DNA from: Desulfurococcales archaeon | Lineage (GTDB): Archaea; Thermoproteota; Thermoprotei_A; Sulfolobales; NBVN01 | Direction of reading: 5' to 3' | DNA length: 19,316 nt | Assembly: GCA_027083115.1 (NCBI GenBank) | Contig: JALWQN010000067.1 | Location: forward strand, 1 to 19,316 | In this document: positions 14,097 to 19,316 of the stretch, piece by piece | How positions within the stretch are numbered: position 1 is the first letter of the stretch | Layout: every line of letters starts with the position of its first letter | Notes under the pieces: generated by a model | Databases searched by the model: none | Told to the model about the DNA's origin: nothing | Seen by the model: the letters and a program-made list of their open reading frames with translations, nothing else | Position numbers and translations under genes: made by a program

Positions 14097-15112
14097 TAGA
14101 TCTTGCTTTCCAGGCTGACGTAAGTTATTCTTGGTTCTGTTGAGGGAATCCATTTCGGCGGCCTTATGCTCCACCTTAAGGCTAATGGGCGTTTAGGCGC
14201 ACCTTGTACGCTTCCTTTAACAACTATATAGTCTGTTTTAACTAACCCGTAATGTGGGAACCCACTTACGGGCGTTATTTTACTACCGTCTTCGCCAATT
14301 ATCAATATACGTTTATTGAGTTCTGTCCTTCTATGAAAGCCCGTCTGTCCTGCTTGAGGTGCATGGCTTATGGTGCCCATGCCTGGGCTTCGTGCCCCTA
14401 TCCTTCTGGAGCCTTTCCTATGCTTTGTCCATCTAGGTAATTCCTTAACCCCGAATCTTTTTATAACCCCTTGAAAGCCTTTTCCCTTAGTTACCCCTAT
14501 AACGTCTATGACTTGCCCAGGACTAAAAACGTCTAAAACTCTGAATGTTTTTCCGAGAGCACTTAAGGCATACTCGCTTAGGTCGCCAGAACCAGCCACC
14601 TTTACTTCAAGTATATCCGGCTTTTTCTTGCTTAGGCCGCCTGCTAACGTGGGTTGTGAAGCAAGAAGTAACGTAACTCTAGCAATACTATCTTTGTTGT
14701 TCTCCACCTTCCTATGTGCTTTCTCAATGCTTTCTTTCCCTAAACTTAGAGTCTTTATTTTCCTATGAAGTTGGAGAGCTTCAGCAATTTTTTCCGTCCA
14801 GACCTCAGTAATTGGTTTTAGGCCATATAGTGTTGCTGAATAAAACCTGGCAGCTAAGGCCAGCATGGGTGGTGTTTCAATGACTGTTGCAGGAACAAAT
14901 ATTTCCTGCTCGAATGTTGGACTACCAGGCCTGTCATCAATCATGAAGACATGAGTCATTCCTGCCTTATATCCAAGAAATCCTAAAGGCATTGGCGACT
15001 CCACCTGAGGATCAGGCCAGGACTTTATTCTAGGAATAAATCTTGCTGCTCTCTTCCTAGGTCTAACTCCAAGACTGCCTCTACGAGGTGCTGAATGTTT
15101 CCTTTTTGCCAT
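14096..15112 (-). CDS. rpl3: Ribosomal protein L3 (uL3)
   Basis: Early-assembling large-subunit protein close to the peptidyl-transferase centre. The 338-residue product is the expected archaeal/eukaryotic long form. Visible signatures are the basic N-terminus (RRGSLGVRPRKRAARFIPR), LGFLGYKAGMTHVFMIDD, the KGKGFQGVIKRFGVKELPRW motif and the tip region GSRRIGARSPGMGTISHAPQ. It is first in the L3-L4-L23-L2 unit. A TATA-like ATTTTAA about 40 bases upstream and a 9-bp inverted repeat beyond it mark the promoter. In most archaea the COG2106 methyltransferase gene precedes it on the same strand; here that gene is divergent. Confidence 0.98.
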   Translation of the reverse strand: MAKRKHSAPRRGSLGVRPRKRAARFIPRIKSWPDPQVESPMPLGFLGYKAGMTHVFMIDDRPGSPTFEQEIFVPATVIETPPMLALAARFYSATLYGLKPITEVWTEKIAEALQLHRKIKTLSLGKESIEKAHRKVENNKDSIARVTLLLASQPTLAGGLSKKKPDILEVKVAGSGDLSEYALSALGKTFRVLDVFSPGQVIDVIGVTKGKGFQGVIKRFGVKELPRWTKHRKGSRRIGARSPGMGTISHAPQAGQTGFHRRTELNKRILIIGEDGSKITPVSGFPHYGLVKTDYIVVKGSVQGAPKRPLALRWSIRPPKWIPSTEPRITYVSLESKI

Positions 15113-15150
15113 ACCTTACACCACACTACCACTTCACTCTGTTTTCTTCC

Positions 15151-15157
15151 TTAAAAT
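15151..15157 (-). promoter_or_regulatory. Candidate TATA box of the L3-L2 unit
   Basis: Minus-strand ATTTTAA is preceded by purines (AGAAAG) that could act as a BRE. It lies about 42 bases before the rpl3 ATG and predicts transcription start near 15128. Confidence 0.45.
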
Positions 15158-15168
15158 CTTTCTTCTAC

Positions 15169-15204
15169 CATTAACGCAATACTTAGCTATTTTAAGCGTT
15201 AATG
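15169..15204. repeat. 9-bp inverted repeat upstream of rpl3
   Basis: CATTAACGC at 15169-15177 and GCGTTAATG at 15196-15204 are exact inverted copies separated by 18 bases, with centres 27 bases apart. They lie just upstream of the candidate L3 TATA box in the 245-base divergent gap (15113-15357). Either a pair of protein-binding half sites or a chance repeat is possible. Nothing else in the gap resembles a gene. Confidence 0.45.
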
Positions 15205-15310
15205 CCTTATTGACTGTTAAGTTAAGAAGGATGAGTTAGGTGGTACAGAACTCAGTTTTTGGTGAACATCATCTTTCAGTACTCGGCAAATTCATCATGT
15301 TCAGTAATTA

Positions 15311-15320
15311 GCTTATTAAG
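15311..15320 (+). promoter_or_regulatory. Candidate TATA box of the small basic protein / COG2106 unit
   Basis: GCTTATTAAG, centred about 42 bases before ATG 15358, predicts transcription start near 15342. That lies directly ahead of the GAGGTG motif at 15345-15350. The same TATA form (GCTTATTAA) precedes the disulfide oxidoreductase gene. Confidence 0.45.
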
Positions 15321-15344
15321 CGGGAATAAAAACACATTAGTTGA

Positions 15345-15350
15345 GAGGTG
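15345..15350 (+). promoter_or_regulatory. SD sequence of the small basic protein
   Basis: GAGGTG with a seven-base spacer to ATG 15358 selects this start over the in-frame TTG at 15259, which has no such motif. Confidence 0.6.
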
Positions 15351-15357
15351 TATAAAT

Positions 15358-15477
15358 ATGGGTGGGAGACAGAAAACAACATTATTTTCAGAAAGTAAGG
15401 GCTTAGGCGAGGAGACTAAGAAGGTTGTGACGCAAGAGAAAGGCAGAAGGAAAGGTAAAGGTAGGAAAGGAAGATAG
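15358..15477 (+). CDS. Very basic 39-residue protein, possibly an S25e N-terminal-like tail
   Basis: The product starts MGGRQKTTLFSESKGLGEET and ends in a Lys/Arg/Gly tail (KGRRKGKGRKGR), which suggests binding to nucleic acid or ribosome. The ATG has GAGGTG seven bases upstream and a TATA box at the right distance, so the short form is well supported. Crenarchaeal ribosomal protein S25e also starts with MGG and a basic disordered stretch, but the winged-helix body of S25e is absent here. It may therefore be a separate micro-protein or a truncated relative. It lies 33 bases before the COG2106 methyltransferase gene in the same direction and is probably co-transcribed. The function is not known. 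Confidence 0.6.
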   Translation: MGGRQKTTLFSESKGLGEETKKVVTQEKGRRKGKGRKGR

Positions 15478-15510
15478 TTTAAGACACTTCCCTATTCCTG
15501 GTAAAGAAGG

Positions 15511-16374
15511 ATGTTTGAGTGGCCCTCCAAGAAAAGATATTATGGTTTATCTTTAATATTGCCTACAAGCAACTTAAGCGTGTACCCAACAATCAGGGAA
15601 AAAACGGAGTTTGTCGCACGAGTAGCTACAGCTTCAGCTGTGTTTAAGGTCAGCAACATAATTGTCTTGGGTGATAGTGATTCTGAAGACCTAAATTTGT
15701 TTGTTGCTGTACTTAATTACCTGTTGGTCCCTCCGTACTTGAGGAAGAGACTGGTTCCCTTAGTTAGGGAGCTACGTTACGCTGGTGCTTTACCCCCACT
15801 AAATATTCCTACGCACAATCCCAAAAATGAAAAACCCAGAGTTAATGAAATTAGGGAAGGTATCGTTAGGGTGGCTTTCGGGAAGAAAGGTAAAGCATTC
15901 TTCGGGTATAAGCGCAATTGCTTCATAACTTCAGAGAGGGAGCTATTTCCTGGTGAGAGGGTGCTTATTAAAATAATTTCTGTAGACCCACTTAAATGTG
16001 TGGAGGAAGATCCTTCAGAAACGGAGATATATGTCGGGTATAGGGTAATTCAGGCAGATTTTCATAATCTTCACCACGTATTAAGGAGGTTATGTGGCCA
16101 GGGGGTTAAGATCTTAACATCTAAGGCAGGAAAGATCTTCACCTACAAGGAAGCTAGAAATCTTCTGAAGGAGGTAAGATTGAGTGAATGCTTAACTTTG
16201 TTTTTTGGTAATCCAGAGAAAGATTTTGATGAGATAGTTCCTAAGGAGGTTCTTGAGTCTCTTGAGGTAACTCATACCTATAACTTCATTAAAGGTCAGG
16301 GGGTATATAGCGTGAGAACTGATGAGGCACTATTTAGTGTTCTTTCAATCCTTAACTTCATTCTTAATTCCTGA
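15511..16374 (+). CDS. SPOUT-class RNA methyltransferase, COG2106/DUF171 family
   Basis: Probable SAM-dependent RNA methyltransferase with the deep trefoil knot of the SPOUT superfamily; the human relative is SPOUT1/CENP-32, and archaeal members are annotated as RNA uridine N3 methyltransferase. The product has 287 residues. The N-terminal half (about 8-90) begins GLSLILPTSNLSVYPTIREK and contains the LALxVxxI-like Rossmann part. Residues about 115-180 form an inserted OB-like domain (EGIVRVAFGKKGKAFFGYKR). The C-terminal knot is NFIKGQGVYSVRTDEALFSV, the best match to the family signature. The ATG has AAGAAGG immediately upstream. In many archaea this gene directly precedes rpl3; here it is divergent from rpl3 and followed by S19. 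The exact target base is not established from sequence. Confidence 0.88.
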   Translation: MFEWPSKKRYYGLSLILPTSNLSVYPTIREKTEFVARVATASAVFKVSNIIVLGDSDSEDLNLFVAVLNYLLVPPYLRKRLVPLVRELRYAGALPPLNIPTHNPKNEKPRVNEIREGIVRVAFGKKGKAFFGYKRNCFITSERELFPGERVLIKIISVDPLKCVEEDPSETEIYVGYRVIQADFHNLHHVLRRLCGQGVKILTSKAGKIFTYKEARNLLKEVRLSECLTLFFGNPEKDFDEIVPKEVLESLEVTHTYNFIKGQGVYSVRTDEALFSVLSILNFILNS

Positions 16375-16395
16375 GTCCTTTTAGCGAGTGGAAAA

Positions 16396-16404
16396 GCTAA
16401 TAAG
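16396..16404 (+). promoter_or_regulatory. Candidate TATA box of rps19
   Basis: GCTAATAAG, centred about 40 bases before the S19 ATG, predicts transcription start near 16426, close to the GGTG ribosome binding site at 16426-16429. It suggests S19 has its own promoter as well as possible read-through from the upstream gene. Confidence 0.35.
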
Positions 16405-16439
16405 GGGGGAACCCAAGTTGTTGCTGGTGTGGATACTGC

Positions 16440-16913
16440 ATGTCGAGCGACATAGAGATGCCAGTTGAGTGGAGGCGAATCAGGTATAGGGGCAAAACGA
16501 TTGATGAGTTACTTAATATGCCTCTTGATCAGTTCCTTAAGCTTCTTCCGTCAAGGGCCAGGAGATCATTGATTAGGGAGTCTTCTTCTGAAGTGCAACA
16601 GAGAAGGCAGAAGATGGGCTTGGATGAGTCGCCCAGGATTAAGTTATTGAGGAAAATAATGAAAGCCAGGGAAAGAATGAAGGAAGGCAATGCAGTTAAG
16701 GTGAGGACACACGTTAGGGATATGATTGTGATGCCTGTTATGGTTGGTTTAACAATTGAGGTCTATAATGGGAGCGAGTACGTGCCTGTAAGGATTACCC
16801 CCGAAATGGTCGGTCATTACTTAGGTGAGTTCGCGCCTACAACGAGGATAGTGAAGCATGGCGAGCCGGGGCTGAAGGCCACTAGATCTACATTGTTTGT
16901 TGCTGCTAAATGA
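16440..16913 (+). CDS. rps19: Ribosomal protein S19 (uS19)
   Basis: Small-subunit head protein contacting tRNA and the subunit bridge. The 157-residue product is the long archaeal form related to eukaryotic S15. The N-terminus EWRRIRYRGKTIDELLNMP is typical, as are LLPSRARRSL and the core VRTHVRDMIVMPVMVGLTIE. The conserved C-terminal signature is MVGHYLGEFAPTTRIVKHG. The ATG has GGTG ten bases upstream. It is normally the gene after rpl2; here it has been separated from L2 and L22 and follows the COG2106 gene after 65 bases. No L22 or S3 follows, as the next gene is on the opposite strand. Confidence 0.97.
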   Translation: MSSDIEMPVEWRRIRYRGKTIDELLNMPLDQFLKLLPSRARRSLIRESSSEVQQRRQKMGLDESPRIKLLRKIMKARERMKEGNAVKVRTHVRDMIVMPVMVGLTIEVYNGSEYVPVRITPEMVGHYLGEFAPTTRIVKHGEPGLKATRSTLFVAAK

Positions 16914-16933
16914 CCTGAAATTCCTTTTCTTCA

Positions 16934-17335
16934 CTACTTTTCTAGTGAGCTCAGAACTTTCTTCAGTCTAATGCCATCATTATAGCTTAAAATGATTCTG
17001 TAGCTTAGTCTTGTTGAATTGATACTCAGCAATATAAGATATGGTCTTTTATCATTGACTTCGAAGAGGTCCATTAGGTCATTCCTGTCTTTTTTGAGGA
17101 AATATGTGCTGATTCTCTTAACCTCCTTGATATTTACTCGTAAGGTTTTTGTTCCCTTAACACGCAATAACTCCCTGAGCTCATTAACTGACGGATTACC
17201 TCTGACTTTAGTTAGGGCCTTCTTTATTGTTGGTGTTGTTTTTATTTCCAGAATATTATTCCTCAGTGTTATTTGGGATTTAATCATTAATCTGCCATCA
17301 AGTAAATAAGCTTCCTTTATTTTCAGGGTCTTCAT
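16934..17335 (-). CDS. Uncharacterised protein downstream of rtcB
   Basis: I do not recognise this 133-residue protein. It is strongly basic (many Lys/Arg) with short beta-like stretches and no signal or membrane segment. Segments such as NPSVNELRELLRVKGTKTLR may form a helix-turn, but no known motif is evident. ATG 17335 is preceded directly by an in-frame GTG, and neither has a clear ribosome binding site. The gene follows the RtcB stop by about a dozen bases, so it is probably read from the rtcB message, where other archaea often have the ligase activator archease. It lacks archease features (no HTAD-like metal motif). A role with RNA ligation is only a guess from position. Confidence 0.65.
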   Translation of the reverse strand: MKTLKIKEAYLLDGRLMIKSQITLRNNILEIKTTPTIKKALTKVRGNPSVNELRELLRVKGTKTLRVNIKEVKRISTYFLKKDRNDLMDLFEVNDKRPYLILLSINSTRLSYRIILSYNDGIRLKKVLSSLEK

Positions 17336-17347
17336 CACTCATCAGCT

Positions 17348-19316
17348 TTAGCCCTTGACAACACCTAAGGGCCTTAAGCGAGCAACTAAGGTCGCTATCC
17401 TCACCTTATGTGTAACTAATGCAACCCTGTCCACGTCCTTATAGGCTTCAGGTGCTTCCTCAACAAGAACCCTTTTTGTGGCTGCATGAACATAAATCCC
17501 TCTCCTAGATAGTTCTGATGTTATCATTCCCGCATTGTATTGCCTCAGAGCTTTATGACGGGACATCCACCTTCCAGCACCGTGAGCGGAAGTATAGAAT
17601 GTTTTAGCTCCCTCAGGAACTCCGGCCATAACATAGCTTGCAGTGCCCATGGAGCCCGGTATGAGAACAACTTGCCCGACGGTCCTATGGGCGGATGGAA
17701 TTTCAGGGTGGCCGGGAGGAAAAGCTCTTGTAGCTCCTTTCCTATGGACAACAACCTTCATTCTTTTCCCATTCACTTCATGCTCTTCAAGCTTTGCTAT
17801 GTTGTGAGCGAGTCCGTAAATGAGCCTAAGACCTAAGTTCTCAGGGTCAGTACTGAATGTCCTGCCAAAAGCCTCACGTACCCAATGAGTTATCAGCTGC
17901 CTATTAGCGAATCCGAAATTAGCTGCTGCTCCCATGGCACGGAAGTAATCCTGTCCTTCTTTGCTGTTAAAGGGTACTGAAGCCAATTCTCTGTCAGGAG
18001 GATGAATTCCATATTTTTTCATGGCTCTCTCCATAATCATTAAGTAATCACTAGCTACTTGATGTCCCAACCCTCGCGAACCTGTATGAACCATTACAGT
18101 TACTTGGCCTTCATGGTCTAAACCAAAAACCTTAGCTATTTCTGGATTGTAGATTTTATCCACCACCTGAACTTCCAAGAAATGGTTTCCTGCTCCTAAA
18201 GTACCAAGCTGAGGTGCTCCACGAGATTTAGCCCTATTACTGACTTTTGACGGATCTGCCCAAGGGATCCTCCCTTTAGACTCAATATGTTCTACATCGG
18301 AGTCCCAACCAAAGCCCTTCTCCACAGCCCACTGAGCTCCATAACTTAGGACCTCATCTAGCTCAGAGAAGCTTAACCTTAACTTTCCTCTGCTACCAAC
18401 ACCGGAAGGGACATTAATAAACAGGTTATCTACAAGCTCCTTAAGCTTGCTCCTCACGTCCTTTTCCTCTAAATTAGTACTCATCAACCTCACTCCACAG
18501 TTATGGACAACAATCCCATCTGCTATGAAGTTGTGGGCCCTATGGTAAACACCGATGTCGTAGAACCTGTTGTAGGATGGCCTAATCCTCTCGACCTTTA
18601 TGATTCTCTCGACGACAAAGCCACCTTCATAGCTCCTCTCCTTTATGAACTCCTCGAAGGTTGGGAAGCCCTCTGGAACCCTCGGTTCTCTATAACCCTC
18701 GTAGATGCTCCTCTCTACGAAGCGTCTGTTAACAATGTCCTTAACAGCCTCATAGGCTTTCTTTGCACTTTCAGTCCTATCATAGATTTCCCTTGCTTTT
18801 TTAATCGCCATCCTGCGCTCTTCCCTAACGATCTCTTTGAGCTTCAGGTAGGCAGCAGCGATTAAACCTTTGGCTTTCTTTTTGAGGTCATACTCGTAGT
18901 TTATCCTCTCAACAAAGGCTCTAATACTCTCCTCTTCAACTATTGATAGACTGTAGGTTACATTCTTCTTTGACTTGACTTTGTAAATTGTCGTCTTTAT
19001 TCCAAACTCCGCTAAAAGCTTTGCTATATCTCCAAGGAATTGAAAGAGGCTCTCAGAAAGTCCTTCGTCCTTTGACTGGATGATATTTATCGGAAGTGGT
19101 GTAGTGCCCTTAAACTCGACTGCACTCCCCTCAGCGGCAAAGAGTCCAGCCAAAAAGTTCCTCTTGACCCAGAGGGGAGCTTTCATTATCCACTTCGGAA
19201 CGCGGTAGGCCTTATTGGTCTTCTTTCCCCTTGGCAGGCCTAGCCTTTCAAGGAAGAGTGCGAAGCTCCTTGAAGTCACCCTGAGCTCTGCGGAGGCACT
19301 CCTTCCTTCATAATAA
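17348..19316 (-). CDS. rtcB: RtcB RNA-splicing ligase precursor with intein (5' part beyond window)
   Basis: GTP- and Mn2+-dependent ligase that joins 2',3'-cyclic phosphate or 3'-phosphate to 5'-hydroxyl RNA ends, sealing tRNA exons. Only the C-terminal 655 residues are visible; the frame is open to the right edge, so the start and N-extein lie outside. After the intein, the 383-residue C-extein begins CGVRLMST, whose Cys is the metal-binding active-site residue (Cys98 in Pyrococcus horikoshii). Further key motifs are GAGNHFLEVQ (Asn and metal ligands), HTGSRGLGHQ, HRKGATRAFPPGHP, PGSMGTASYV and SAHGAGRWMSR, where the His is the site of guanylylation. About 97 residues before the insertion plus 383 gives the usual 480. 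It is followed within a dozen bases by an unknown gene. Confidence 0.96.
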   Translation of the reverse strand, partial: YYEGRSASAELRVTSRSFALFLERLGLPRGKKTNKAYRVPKWIMKAPLWVKRNFLAGLFAAEGSAVEFKGTTPLPINIIQSKDEGLSESLFQFLGDIAKLLAEFGIKTTIYKVKSKKNVTYSLSIVEEESIRAFVERINYEYDLKKKAKGLIAAAYLKLKEIVREERRMAIKKAREIYDRTESAKKAYEAVKDIVNRRFVERSIYEGYREPRVPEGFPTFEEFIKERSYEGGFVVERIIKVERIRPSYNRFYDIGVYHRAHNFIADGIVVHNCGVRLMSTNLEEKDVRSKLKELVDNLFINVPSGVGSRGKLRLSFSELDEVLSYGAQWAVEKGFGWDSDVEHIESKGRIPWADPSKVSNRAKSRGAPQLGTLGAGNHFLEVQVVDKIYNPEIAKVFGLDHEGQVTVMVHTGSRGLGHQVASDYLMIMERAMKKYGIHPPDRELASVPFNSKEGQDYFRAMGAAANFGFANRQLITHWVREAFGRTFSTDPENLGLRLIYGLAHNIAKLEEHEVNGKRMKVVVHRKGATRAFPPGHPEIPSAHRTVGQVVLIPGSMGTASYVMAGVPEGAKTFYTSAHGAGRWMSRHKALRQYNAGMITSELSRRGIYVHAATKRVLVEEAPEAYKDVDRVALVTHKVRIATLVARLRPLGVVKG
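18500..19316 (-). mobile_element. C-terminal part of a LAGLIDADG intein in RtcB (Thermococcales-like)
   Basis: The last 272 residues of an intein, cut by the right edge. It shows a LAGLIDADG-type motif (FLAGLFAAEGSAVEFKG) from the second endonuclease half and a long Lys/Glu-rich helical region. Block F is RFYDIGVYHRAHNFIADG, and block G is VVHN followed by extein Cys. The splice-critical His-Asn pair and Cys are intact. Of about 15 Leu codons in the upstream 100 residues only one is TTA; CTC and CTT dominate, unlike the TTA-rich neighbours, and GC content is locally higher. The wording resembles the RtcB inteins I know from Thermococcales. Block A and the first motif are not visible. Confidence 0.93.

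Noticed and set aside
15245..15285. Possible C/D box guide RNA on the minus strand (ATGATGT followed by CTGA)
   Set aside because: The C box has a mismatch, no second C'/D pair is visible, and the spacing is poor.
15259..15357. N-terminal extension of the 39-residue protein from TTG 15259
   Set aside because: No spaced ribosome site in front, the added residues look like random translation, and TATA plus GAGGTG fit ATG 15358 instead.
19277..19279. GTG as start of a free-standing RtcB/endonuclease gene
   Set aside because: The frame stays open to the window edge and continues intein sequence, so the true start is outside.
1..19316. CRISPR arrays, insertion sequences, tRNA or rRNA genes
   Set aside because: No regularly spaced repeats, transposase motifs, CCA/TΨC-type tRNA patterns or conserved rRNA segments were seen on either strand.

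Overview
This is about 19.3 kb of an archaeal chromosome, most likely from a thermophilic Thermoproteota (crenarchaeal, Desulfurococcales-like) lineage. The evidence is a complete cdvA-cdvB-cdvC (ESCRT-type) division cluster, archaeal ribosomal proteins, diphthine synthase, a two-domain protein disulfide oxidoreductase, an archaeal PPP phosphatase, Leu codons dominated by TTA, Arg codons AGA/AGG, many GTG/TTG starts and GGAGGTG-type ribosome binding sites. The species cannot be named from the sequence alone. No tRNA, rRNA, CRISPR array, IS element or transposase was seen.

Layout. At 17-256 is a tiny two-helix membrane protein, end-to-end with enolase (minus strand). Divergent from enolase, 1.6-4.4 kb holds cdvA, cdvB and cdvC, all with non-ATG starts set by strong Shine-Dalgarno (SD) sequences. 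At 4.67-8.45 kb is an adenosylcobalamin-type (class II) ribonucleotide reductase carrying a 395-aa LAGLIDADG intein; its start overlaps a 4-codon leader ORF in ATGA fashion. Convergent with it is a protein disulfide oxidoreductase, then a PPP-family phosphatase (both minus). From 10.3 to 12.2 kb three overlapping plus-strand genes encode an unknown protein, diphthine synthase and a DUF357-cytidylyltransferase (FAD synthetase type). From 12.3 to 15.1 kb the minus strand encodes L3-L4-L23-L2. Divergently follow a 39-aa very basic protein, a SPOUT-class RNA methyltransferase (COG2106) and ribosomal protein S19. The window ends with an unknown 133-aa protein downstream of an RtcB RNA ligase gene, which is interrupted by a second intein and cut by the right edge.

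The most notable points are these. (1) Both inteins sit immediately before the catalytic cysteine of their host enzyme (the thiyl-radical Cys of the reductase, the metal-binding Cys of RtcB), so neither enzyme can work without splicing. (2) The RtcB intein has codon use unlike the host and looks recently acquired, while the reductase intein is ameliorated. (3) The L3-L4-L23-L2 block is inverted relative to its usual neighbours COG2106 and S19, which are now adjacent to each other. (4) The reductase mRNA has a well-formed minicistron ahead of the enzyme start. (5) Candidate operators (a 14-bp palindrome, and 9-bp inverted repeats) lie in the disulfide oxidoreductase and L3 promoter regions.
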